A stretch of DNA of 7,083 nucleotides from Micavibrio sp. (GTDB lineage: Bacteria; Pseudomonadota; Alphaproteobacteria; Micavibrionales; Micavibrionaceae), in NCBI GenBank assembly GCA_030824805.1, contig JAPJRC010000088.1, positions 1 to 7,083 on the forward strand, read 5' to 3'. Made by a program: the position numbers and the translations under genes. The notes beneath the pieces are model-generated. The model was not told the origin of the DNA. It did no database searches and saw nothing but the letters and a program-made list of their open reading frames with translations. Shown piece after piece: positions 1 to 6,203 of the stretch; the stretch's first letter is position 1; every line of letters starts with the position of its first letter.

Positions 1-306
1 GTTTTCGTCAACATGACGGCAGCGTGGTGCATTACATGCAAAGTGAATGAAAAAGTTGCGCTCGCCACAGAATCGACACAGCAATTGTTCAAAGATAAAA
101 GTGTGACCTATCTGAAAGGAGACTGGACCAACCAGAATCCAGAGATCACGGCCTATCTTGAAGAGTATGGACGCAGCGGCGTTCCCATCTATGTGTATTA
201 CGGCCCGAGGGACAAGGCGCAAGGCGTGCGGCCAGAACCGATCGTCCTGCCCCAGATTCTCACACCGGGTATTGTTGAAAACGCTATTAACAACCAAGGA
301 GATTAG
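1..306 (+). CDS. DsbD/ScsB-type thiol:disulfide reductase, C-terminal thioredoxin domain (5' partial)
   Basis: The reading frame is open from base 1 and stops at TAG 304-306, so only the last 101 residues are present and the start lies outside the window. The fragment is a thioredoxin-fold domain. A beta strand (VFVN) leads into the active site WCITCK, with the redox cysteines at bases 28-30 and 37-39. The SGVP stretch at bases 172-183 carries the expected cis-proline, and a VLPQILT segment follows near the end. This matches the periplasmic C-terminal domain of DsbD/ScsB proteins. In that family a membrane domain passes electrons from cytoplasmic thioredoxin to this domain, which reduces periplasmic partners. 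The membrane domain is not visible here, so DsbD versus ScsB cannot be decided. A secreted redoxin starts six bases downstream and is probably co-transcribed, which makes it a candidate partner or substrate (inference). Confidence 0.85.
   Translation, partial: VFVNMTAAWCITCKVNEKVALATESTQQLFKDKSVTYLKGDWTNQNPEITAYLEEYGRSGVPIYVYYGPRDKAQGVRPEPIVLPQILTPGIVENAINNQGD
296..301 (+). promoter_or_regulatory. Shine-Dalgarno site for the redoxin gene
   Basis: AAGGAG lies 11 bases before the ATG at 313 and overlaps the last codons of the DsbD-like gene. It supports the chosen start and suggests translation of the two genes from one message. Confidence 0.6.
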
Positions 307-312
307 ACCAAC

Positions 313-921
313 ATGATACGCACATTGTTTTTAAGCGCACTCGCCGTGCTGGCCATTACGGCTTCCAGCCCCTCGCACGCAGCGCCCGTTGTTGGCCAGG
401 CCGCACCGGATTTTACGGGTACGGATTCCAACGGCAAAGAGCACAAGCTCTCTGATTTCAAAGGCAAAGTGGTCGTTCTCGAATGGACCAACCCGGGCTG
501 CCCTTTCGTTGTAAAGCACTATGATTCCAAGAACATGCAAAAGCTTCAGGAAGATGCCGTAGCCAAAGATGTTGTATGGCTTTCCATCAATTCTTCCGCC
601 GAGGGTAAGGAAGGGTTTCAAAGCGCATCGGATGCGAATAAATACGTGGCCGACAAAGGCGTGAAAGCCACCGCGCGTATTCTCGATCCCACCGGTGAAA
701 TCGGCAAGCTGTATGATGCCAAGACAACGCCCCATATGTTCGTGATCAACAAGGAAGGCACGCTCGTGTATGACGGCGCCATCGACAGCGACGACAGCTT
801 TAAACCGGAAACCATCGCGAGCGCGACGAATTACGTTAGCGAAGCGCTTGCGGCCGTTGAAGCCGGCGAAGCGGTAAAAACGTCCAAAACCAAGCCTTAT
901 GGCTGCTCGGTAAAATACTAG
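313..921 (+). CDS. Secreted thioredoxin-fold redoxin (AhpC/TSA, PRX-like type)
   Basis: The product is 202 residues. Residues 1-23 form a Sec signal peptide with a hydrophobic core (LFLSALAVLAI) and a likely cleavage after SHA, so the protein should act in the periplasm. The mature part begins with the redoxin signature GQAAPDF (28-34) and continues with DFKGKVVVLEW (48-58). The active site is NPGCPFV, with Cys63. A cis-proline sits in KTTPHMFV (Pro140). The usual second cysteine of a CxxC motif is replaced (CPFV), so this is not a classical thioredoxin. It resembles the one-active-site-cysteine 'thioredoxin family/redoxin' group. A second cysteine lies in the conserved-looking C-terminal tail YGCSVKY (Cys198) and could act as a resolving cysteine (inference). 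The gene follows the DsbD-like gene by six bases and ends just before a terminator. The likely role is reduction of peroxides or thiols in the envelope; the substrate is unknown. Confidence 0.85.
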   Translation: MIRTLFLSALAVLAITASSPSHAAPVVGQAAPDFTGTDSNGKEHKLSDFKGKVVVLEWTNPGCPFVVKHYDSKNMQKLQEDAVAKDVVWLSINSSAEGKEGFQSASDANKYVADKGVKATARILDPTGEIGKLYDAKTTPHMFVINKEGTLVYDGAIDSDDSFKPETIASATNYVSEALAAVEAGEAVKTSKTKPYGCSVKY

Positions 922-943
922 AGTCTTTTCAGTATCTTCGATG

Positions 944-979
944 AAAACCGGCCCGTTTGTACGGACCGGTTTTTCTTTT
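944..979 (+). terminator. Intrinsic terminator of the dsbD-like/redoxin unit
   Basis: A 12-pair stem with a single C-A mismatch joins 944-955 to 962-973 around the six-base loop TTTGTA (956-961). The T-rich tract TTTTTCTTTT (970-979) overlaps the 3' side of the stem. The hairpin starts 22 bases after the redoxin stop codon. It also separates this unit from the downstream kinase gene. Confidence 0.9.
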
Positions 980-981
980 GT

Positions 982-1009
982 TTGATTTTCCGCAATCGCA
1001 AAATATATC
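982..1009 (+). promoter_or_regulatory. Possible weak promoter for the histidine kinase
   Basis: TTGATT (982-987) and TATATC (1004-1009) are separated by 16 bases in an AT-rich stretch just after the terminator. This is roughly sigma-70-like. A second -10-like hexamer, TACAAT, lies at 1044-1049 without a good -35 box. The kinase needs its own promoter because a strong terminator precedes it. The exact site is a guess from weak matches. Confidence 0.25.
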
Positions 1010-1085
1010 CATTTTATGCTATGAAAAAGGGACTGATTCGGCATACAATTTTTTTTACCTAGGATCGTTCTCTTCCGGTTTTCTC

Positions 1086-3026
1086 ATGACACCCAGCCGA
1101 CCGCTTAAAATTCAGCCGCAGACGCGTACCGATTCGCAGCCCGTATCGGAAGAGGGTATCGCGCGCCTGATATTGGCACTGGACGGTGACATTCTGTTTG
1201 CCAACCCCGCCTGCGAAGATATTGCCAATGTGAAAATGCTCCGCGGCCAGAACTTTTTAAAAGTTGCGCAATTCGTGGATGTCGAAGACGCATTCCGCCA
1301 TTCACCTCTCCTGTTCGCACAGGAAAATATGATTTTGTCCGCGCTTCGTTCCGGCCTTCATGAAGTATCGTTCAATGCCAGCGGTGCCTGCATGGCACTG
1401 CAATTCGACACAGTGCTGGCACACAACGGCGAACGCTATGTGATCGCCTCGGCACTCGAGCACGATGAAGATTTGTCAGGCGCGATAGAATCCCTTATCG
1501 CCCGCCCCGCCGATCTGCCTGTCGAAAACGGCGCCCTTTCCCATTTTCTCGATCTCTCAAACGACTTGCTCAGCGTTGCGCGCATCGACGGACGTTTTGA
1601 AAACGTGAACGAGCGCTTTACCGATCTGCTTGGCTATACGCTGAACGATCTGCAAGGCCGCAATTTCCTGGACATCGTTCACCCTGATGACAGGGCGGCC
1701 GTTCGCGCATCCATGCAAACGCTTATGCGCGATGATACCGATTCCCTGATGATCGATTTAGAATGCCGCCTGATATCCAACGAAGCGCGCACCTATTCCA
1801 TGGAATGGAAGCATAAGAAGGCCGATGGAAAACTTTACAGCGTTGGCCGTGATGTTACCGCCATCAAACGCCACGAGCTGGCCCTGCTTAAACGCGAGCA
1901 ACAACTTTCGGAAGCCGAAGCGATTGGTCATATGGGCCACTGGCATTGGACCATCGGCGAGCAGGAGCTTACGTTCTCCGACGAAATTTACCGCATTTTC
2001 GGTGTAACCCGCGAGCGCTTCACACCAAATCTGGATTCCGTCAACAGCATGCTTCACCGCCGCGATGCGGGCCGCATGGAACAGGCTTTCCAACGTGCCG
2101 TGATCGAACAGAACGATCATGAAATCGATTTCCGTGTTATCAGACCGACCGGCGAAGTGCGCCATGTACGGTGCCAGGGACGCTGCGAATTCGATGTTGA
2201 AGGCGATGTCTGCGGCCTTTACGGCATCATGCAGGACGTAACCGAAGCGCAGCAGCACGAACGCGCGCTTCTGGAAGCAAAGGAATCCGCCGAACGTGCT
2301 TATTCCGCAAAGTCACAGTTCCTTGCGAATATGAGCCACGAGCTCCGCACGCCGCTCAATGCTATTATCGGTTTTTCCGAGATGATCCAGCAGCAGTTGC
2401 TGGGCCCCATCGGCAATGACCGTTACCTGGATTACATCAAGGGCATTAACGAATCCGGCCAGCATCTGCTCGACCTGATCACCGATATCCTCGACATGTC
2501 GAAAATCGAAGCCGGGAAATACGAGCTTGATCTCGAAGAAGTGAATGTTTCGAAAATAATTCGCCTTGCCGTCCATATGATGGAAGGCCGCGCGATGGAC
2601 CAGAACATCCGGATTGCGGTCAACATTACGGACGAAACGCAAAAGATTGTCGCCGACCGACGCGCCGTGATGCAGATAATGCTGAACCTGCTGTCCAATG
2701 CGGTGAAATTCAGTCATCCCAACGGACGCATCGAAACCGATTGCACCATTCACGATGGCCATGTCTCCATCCGCGTACGCGACCATGGTATCGGCATCCC
2801 GGCAAACAAGTTGCCCACCATCACCAATCCGTTCGAGCAGGCCGCAAACCAATACACGCGCGGCCATGAAGGCTCCGGCCTAGGCCTTTCGATCACCAAG
2901 GAACTGGCGGAACTGCATGGCGGCGGCATCCATATCGAATCCGCTGTAAACATAGGCACGACGGTGACCATTCGTTTGCCGCTCGACGCACAAAAAACAC
3001 GCCGCGATGCGGGCGCTCAACAATAA
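1086..3026 (+). CDS. Soluble PAS-PAS-PAS sensor histidine kinase
   Basis: The product is 646 residues from ATG 1086. The frame stays open upstream to a TTG at 957, but that codon lies in the loop of the preceding terminator and the extra 43 residues look non-coding, so 1086 is preferred. No good Shine-Dalgarno site precedes it. The architecture is: a degenerate PAS-like region (about 20-130, with LDGDILFANPAC); a clear PAS (150-262, with GRFENVNERFTDLLGYT and HPDD); a PAS_3-like PAS/PAC (275-388); a helical linker; HisKA with SHELRTPLNAIIGFSEMI (phospho-acceptor His418); and HATPase_c (about 525-638). The catalytic domain shows the N-box NLLSNAVKF (Asn538), G1 DHGIGI (566-571), F-box NPFEQ and G2 GSGLGLSI (596-603). 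There is no transmembrane segment and no receiver domain, so it is a cytoplasmic kinase that passes phosphate to a separate regulator. The HisKA region resembles the alphaproteobacterial PdhS/PleC/DivJ group. No response regulator is encoded nearby, so signal and partner are unknown. Confidence 0.93.
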   Translation: MTPSRPLKIQPQTRTDSQPVSEEGIARLILALDGDILFANPACEDIANVKMLRGQNFLKVAQFVDVEDAFRHSPLLFAQENMILSALRSGLHEVSFNASGACMALQFDTVLAHNGERYVIASALEHDEDLSGAIESLIARPADLPVENGALSHFLDLSNDLLSVARIDGRFENVNERFTDLLGYTLNDLQGRNFLDIVHPDDRAAVRASMQTLMRDDTDSLMIDLECRLISNEARTYSMEWKHKKADGKLYSVGRDVTAIKRHELALLKREQQLSEAEAIGHMGHWHWTIGEQELTFSDEIYRIFGVTRERFTPNLDSVNSMLHRRDAGRMEQAFQRAVIEQNDHEIDFRVIRPTGEVRHVRCQGRCEFDVEGDVCGLYGIMQDVTEAQQHERALLEAKESAERAYSAKSQFLANMSHELRTPLNAIIGFSEMIQQQLLGPIGNDRYLDYIKGINESGQHLLDLITDILDMSKIEAGKYELDLEEVNVSKIIRLAVHMMEGRAMDQNIRIAVNITDETQKIVADRRAVMQIMLNLLSNAVKFSHPNGRIETDCTIHDGHVSIRVRDHGIGIPANKLPTITNPFEQAANQYTRGHEGSGLGLSITKELAELHGGGIHIESAVNIGTTVTIRLPLDAQKTRRDAGAQQ

Positions 3027-3042
3027 TTTCAGGAAATAAAAA

Positions 3043-3060
3043 AGAAGGATAAATCCTTCT
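3043..3060 (-). terminator. Intrinsic terminator of the minus-strand gene cluster
   Basis: AGAAGGA (3043-3049) pairs perfectly with TCCTTCT (3054-3060) around the loop TAAA. Read on the minus strand, the stem is followed by TTTTTATTT (3042-3034), a good U-tract. There is no T-run on the plus-strand side, so it mainly serves the SDR gene that ends at 3066. It lies in the 39-base gap between the converging kinase and SDR genes. Confidence 0.75.
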
Positions 3061-3065
3061 ATCTA

Positions 3066-3995
3066 TCAGCCACCGGATGATTCGAATGCGGGAAGATAAT
3101 CCTGCATCTGCTCGGATTGTTCCGCAATAAGACATGCCTCGATACCCTTTCGGAAATCAGGATACTTCAATGCTACGCCAAGCTCTGTCTTGATACGGTT
3201 GTTGGAGACGCGCTTGTTGTCGGAATAAAAACTGCGCGTGATGGGCGCCATATCTGCTTCGTTGTAAGGGATGAGCGGCGGCGGCGTGAGGCCCAAGAGC
3301 TCGCACGCGTATTTGATCACTTCATGGCTGGGCACAGGGTCATCATCAGCCAGGTTATAGGCTTGCCCGGGATTGGGATGTGCCATCGATGCCAGCAAAA
3401 CCTGAACAATGTCTTCGACATGGATGCGGTTGAACACCTGCCCCGGCTTGTTGATGCGTCTCGCCACACCGGCACGCACCGAATCCAGCGCGCTGCGGCC
3501 CGGTCCGTAAATTCCGGCGAGACGGAACAAATGCACGGGCAAACCGTAACCCTCAAACAGCGACAGCCATTCCTGCTCCGCGCGCACACGGCGCGAACCA
3601 CGTTTGGAATTCGGGCGAATTTCCGATTTTTCGTCCACCACACCACCATCGCGGTCACCATACACGCCTGTGGTGGAAAGATAACCAACCCATTGCAGCG
3701 TCGGAATGCGGATAATATCGGCGGCATGCATGGCGAATGTCGGATCGCCCATGTCATCAGGCGGCGTGGAAATAAGAAGATGCGTGGTGCCGTCGAGAAT
3801 AAAATACGGATCGCCGAGCGGATGTTCGTAGTCGAACAAATGCGCCTGGACGCCCTTCGCGCGAAGGAATGTTCGCTTTTCCGGGTCGCGCGTCGTCCCG
3901 CCGATTGTCCAGCCACCCTGGTTCATCAGCTCGTGCGCGAGATAGTCACAGGTATAACCATACCCGAAACAAAATAGCTTTTTACCCTGAACCAT
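3066..3995 (-). CDS. Atypical short-chain dehydrogenase/epimerase-like protein, YeeZ-like
   Basis: The product is 309 residues from ATG 3995. A GTG two codons upstream (4001) is the alternative start, but GGTG at 4004-4001 is better placed as a weak ribosome site for the ATG. The N-terminus carries a Rossmann nucleotide-binding strand and glycine motif, KLFCFGYGYT (residues 6-15). Further along are STTGVYGDRDG, then LFRLAGIYGPGRSALD, NRIHVEDIVQ, and a C-terminal KRVSNNRIKTELG segment. These features fit extended SDRs of the NAD-dependent epimerase/dehydratase superfamily, especially the YeeZ-like atypical subgroup. Where a YxxxK catalytic pair would be expected after STTGVYG, the sequence instead reads RGSRRVRAEQ, so normal SDR catalysis is doubtful. 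It may bind NAD(P) without classical dehydrogenase activity. The substrate is unknown. It is the last gene of the minus-strand cluster, 45 bases after the GST-like gene. Confidence 0.85.
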   Translation of the reverse strand: MVQGKKLFCFGYGYTCDYLAHELMNQGGWTIGGTTRDPEKRTFLRAKGVQAHLFDYEHPLGDPYFILDGTTHLLISTPPDDMGDPTFAMHAADIIRIPTLQWVGYLSTTGVYGDRDGGVVDEKSEIRPNSKRGSRRVRAEQEWLSLFEGYGLPVHLFRLAGIYGPGRSALDSVRAGVARRINKPGQVFNRIHVEDIVQVLLASMAHPNPGQAYNLADDDPVPSHEVIKYACELLGLTPPPLIPYNEADMAPITRSFYSDNKRVSNNRIKTELGVALKYPDFRKGIEACLIAEQSEQMQDYLPAFESSGG

Positions 3996-4020
3996 AATCA
4001 CACCGTTGTTATTATTGATT

Positions 4021-4038
4021 TTGTCCGGTTCGGGACAA
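4021..4038. repeat. Short inverted repeat between the GST-like and SDR genes
   Basis: TTGTCC (4021-4026) and GGACAA (4033-4038) form a six-pair hairpin with loop GGTTCG. It lies two bases beyond the stop codon of the minus-strand GST-like gene. On the minus strand it is followed by AAAATCAATAATAAC, so a U-tract is missing and it is at best a weak terminator or mRNA-stability hairpin. On the plus strand a TTTT follows, but no plus-strand gene ends here. Confidence 0.45.
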
Positions 4039-4040
4039 TT

Positions 4041-4709
4041 TTAAAAATCTACGTTTTCGTAGTGTTCCACGGGCGTGAAGCCCGGAATGCGGTCTTCCAG
4101 CAGCGATTTAAAGCTGGGGCGCGATTTCACGCGTGAATACCAATCACGGGCGTGATGGTGCTCTTCCCACGGCACATCGCCGATATAATCGATGGCAGAC
4201 AGATGCGCCGCAGCCGTGACATCGGCCAATGTGAATTTTTCTCCGGCCAGCCATGTACGCTTTTCGGTAAGGAAGCCGATATAATCCAGATGATAGTGAA
4301 TATTGGCATGACCCGCGCGTATCGAAGGGCCGTGCGGCTCGCCAAGCTTAAGGAAACGCTTCATCAGCTTTTCGCCGACAAGATTGTCCGTCACCTCGCG
4401 GTTGAATTTTACATCGAACCATCCAACAAGACGGCGGGTTTCCGCGCGCTGGATGGGGTCCGCGCCGAGAAGATTTACTTCCGGATACACTTCTTCCAGA
4501 TATTCGCAGATCACTTGCGAGTTGGAGAGAATGGTGCCGTCTTCTTCCACCAGAACCGGCACGTCGCCGGCGGGGTTCATGGCAAGGAAAGCCGTGCGGC
4601 GCTCCCATATTTTCTCTACCTGCAGGTCGAACTCCAGCTTCTTTTCGGCGAGCGCAATGCGCACTTTCCGGGAAAAAGGGTGAAGCCATACATGATAAAG
4701 TGTTCTCAT
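4041..4709 (-). CDS. fzlA: Glutathione S-transferase-like protein, probably FtsZ-binding FzlA
   Basis: The product is 222 residues. The N-terminal thioredoxin-like domain shows LYHVWLHPFSRKVRIAL (Ser13 at the usual catalytic position), a cis-proline in GDVPVLVEEDG (Pro51) and the glutathione-site-like SNSQVICEYLEE (Ser64). The helical C-terminal domain contains WFDVKFNREV, then IRAGHANIHYHLDYI and TWLAGEKFTLADVTAAAHLS. It ends in SRPSFKSLLEDRIPG and an extended acidic tail, HYENVDF. From memory of the family, this C-terminal half and tail match FzlA, the alphaproteobacterial GST homologue that binds FtsZ and sets constriction rate in Caulobacter; Trp35 may correspond to a functionally important Trp there. 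If so, it acts at the cytoplasmic division site and not in detoxification. A plain GST is the alternative. It lies 53 bases after the b561-YceI gene with no obvious terminator between, and has no strong Shine-Dalgarno site. Confidence 0.85.
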   Translation of the reverse strand: MRTLYHVWLHPFSRKVRIALAEKKLEFDLQVEKIWERRTAFLAMNPAGDVPVLVEEDGTILSNSQVICEYLEEVYPEVNLLGADPIQRAETRRLVGWFDVKFNREVTDNLVGEKLMKRFLKLGEPHGPSIRAGHANIHYHLDYIGFLTEKRTWLAGEKFTLADVTAAAHLSAIDYIGDVPWEEHHHARDWYSRVKSRPSFKSLLEDRIPGFTPVEHYENVDF

Positions 4710-4762
4710 TATGGAAGCAGCTTACCTTATTGAAAAGACGAGGTACAGAGGGTTGTTAACGA

Positions 4763-5962
4763 TTATTGCGTCGCTTTCAAATCTATTAAGACCTTCACAT
4801 CGTGTTTTACGGACGATTCATCGGCCCACTGCCCCTGCCCAATTCCGAAATTCGTGCGATCGAGTGTAAATTCCGCTTTCATGTGCGCGGTATCGTTTTC
4901 AATATCGAGCGTAAACGGAATGACCAGCGGCATGGTTTTATCGCGGATGGTGAGATCGCCCACCGCCACGTAATTGTTACCATCGCCATGTTCGAATTTG
5001 CTCGTGACAAAACGTGCAATCGGGAACTGAGCGGTATCGAACCATTCGCTGCCGACAATATTGGAATCACGGTCCGCGTCACCCGTGACAACATTTTTCA
5101 ACTGCACGGTGATATCGGCTTTTGCGGTCGACAAATCGTCCGGATTGAAAATGATGGTGCCGCCGAAATCATTAAAATCGCCGGTAAACGGCGCGTTGTA
5201 GAGAACGGCTTCGAATTGCAGCTTGCTGATACCCCGCACAATGGCCCAGCCATGTTCCGGTAATTCCGCGGTATCTTGTGTGGCCGATGCCGTAGAAGCG
5301 GCAGGTTCGGCGGCTTGGTCCTGGGGTTCCGTGGTTGTGAATTTCTGCAGCAAAACCCCGCCCGAAAGAAAATAAGAAAGGCCCAAGACCATGACGAGGA
5401 GCACCGCAAAGCCGATACCAGCTTTGGCATAGCTCATACGTTTGAGTGTCTCGTCTTTATCAATCACATGGTGCTTGAGCGCCCCCGCTGCGTGCAACGC
5501 CAGAACGAACAGCAACGTGTACCCTAGAATTTCATGCACATTGTAAAAGAGATTGGCCATCTGTTCGTTCTTGCCGATCAGGGCAGGCATCTGAACGCCA
5601 AAAAAAGGCACAGGGAATTCACCGGCGTTTGACATCAGCCAGCCGGAAAGCGGCATGCCGATAATGCAGACATATAGCCAGAAATGCGCTGCGGAAGCCA
5701 AAGTGACTTCCCACTTGGCATGGGTTTCCAGATGATCGGGCGGCGGCGAGACAAAACGCCAGACAATACGGGCAAGGCCAAGGAAGAACACCAGCAACCC
5801 AAAGGATTTATGCATGGCGAAAACCTGGAATTTGAACGGGGAGTTTTCCAGAGTGCCCATGCCGAGACCCACGGGCAAAAGGCCGATAATCATAACGGCG
5901 ATCAGCCAATGGAATGTTTTGGCGATAACGCCGTATTGGTCTTCTGTGTTGGAAATTTCCAT
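4763..5962 (-). CDS. Cytochrome b561-YceI fusion protein
   Basis: The product is 399 residues. Residues 1-175 form a bacterial cytochrome b561 (CybB-like) domain with four membrane helices (about 17-38, 47-69, 87-110, 141-163). Likely haem-ligand histidines are His18 (TFHWL), His51 (AMHKSFG), His143 (NVHEILGY) and His157 (LALHAAG). A basic loop (KHHVIDKDETLKR) leads to a fifth helix (about 181-201). An Ala/Pro/Thr-rich linker (207-235) and a YceI beta-barrel-like domain (about 239-399) follow. The YceI part shows APFTGDFNDFGG, RDSNIVGSEWFD, VAVGDLTIRDKTMPLVIPFTL and RTNFGIGQGQWA. YceI proteins are periplasmic lipocalin-like proteins that bind polyisoprenoids; b561 carries electrons from quinol. 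With the N-terminus inside, the fifth helix would place YceI in the periplasm (inference). E. coli encodes the two as adjacent genes (yceJ-yceI); here they are one chain. The physiological substrate is unknown. Confidence 0.92.
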   Translation of the reverse strand: MEISNTEDQYGVIAKTFHWLIAVMIIGLLPVGLGMGTLENSPFKFQVFAMHKSFGLLVFFLGLARIVWRFVSPPPDHLETHAKWEVTLASAAHFWLYVCIIGMPLSGWLMSNAGEFPVPFFGVQMPALIGKNEQMANLFYNVHEILGYTLLFVLALHAAGALKHHVIDKDETLKRMSYAKAGIGFAVLLVMVLGLSYFLSGGVLLQKFTTTEPQDQAAEPAASTASATQDTAELPEHGWAIVRGISKLQFEAVLYNAPFTGDFNDFGGTIIFNPDDLSTAKADITVQLKNVVTGDADRDSNIVGSEWFDTAQFPIARFVTSKFEHGDGNNYVAVGDLTIRDKTMPLVIPFTLDIENDTAHMKAEFTLDRTNFGIGQGQWADESSVKHDVKVLIDLKATQ

Positions 5963-5970
5963 AGGCTGTT

Positions 5971-5977
5971 ATCCTTT
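5971..5977 (-). promoter_or_regulatory. Shine-Dalgarno site for the b561-YceI gene, overlapping the upstream stop codon
   Basis: AAAGGAT (5977-5971 on the minus strand) sits eight bases before the ATG at 5962. It shares bases with the TAA stop (5978-5976) of the small membrane-protein gene. This fixes the start and suggests translational coupling of the two membrane proteins. Confidence 0.7.
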
Positions 5978-6179
5978 AAAAAAACGATCTTTCATAAAAC
6001 CAGACGCCGCCCCAGGCACCGAGCGCCGCAAAAATCCACACGGCAACACCATATGTCCAGCGCAGGGATTTGTTCCGGACCAACTCGCTTTTGCTGTATG
6101 TCCGCAGGAAAATATTGATGACAAAAAGCCCGGCCACAAAACCGAGAACAAGGCCGATAGCGCCAAACAGATAAACCAT
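5976..6179 (-). CDS. Small two-helix membrane protein of unknown function
   Basis: The product is 67 residues with two predicted transmembrane helices, about 3-24 (LFGAIGLVLGFVAGLFVINIF) and about 42-62 (TYGVAVWIFAALGAWGGVWFY). A short basic loop, RTYSKSELVRNKSLRW, joins them. By the positive-inside rule the loop is cytoplasmic and both ends are outside (inference). I do not recognise the family. The reading frame is supported by position: it fills the gap between rsmD (24 bases upstream) and the b561-YceI gene (13 bases downstream), and its stop codon overlaps the ribosome site of that gene. A role linked to the cytochrome, such as assembly or a small subunit, is possible but rests only on this arrangement. 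Its own ribosome site is weak. A longer frame on the same strand (5969-6214) overlaps it but lacks a coherent membrane pattern. Confidence 0.7.
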   Translation of the reverse strand: MVYLFGAIGLVLGFVAGLFVINIFLRTYSKSELVRNKSLRWTYGVAVWIFAALGAWGGVWFYERSFF

Positions 6180-6203
6180 GAAAAGAGCCTAACCCGCCCG
6201 CTG

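Noticed and set aside
331..1044. Long minus-strand open frame of 237 codons opposite the redoxin gene
   Set aside because: It is antisense to a gene with a clear signal peptide, redoxin motifs and terminator. Its translation shows no recognisable domain.
957..1085. N-terminal extension of the kinase from TTG 957
   Set aside because: The TTG lies inside the terminator loop and the added residues show no domain or signal peptide, so ATG 1086 is the better start.
3117..3977. Plus-strand open frame of 286 codons opposite the SDR gene
   Set aside because: It mirrors the SDR coding frame, is rich in His, Arg and Cys with no motif, and the SDR frame has a coherent Rossmann fold signature.
4710..4762. 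Terminator or promoter between the b561-YceI and GST-like genes
   Set aside because: Apart from a GTTAAC palindrome I see no hairpin with a U-tract and no convincing -35/-10 pair.
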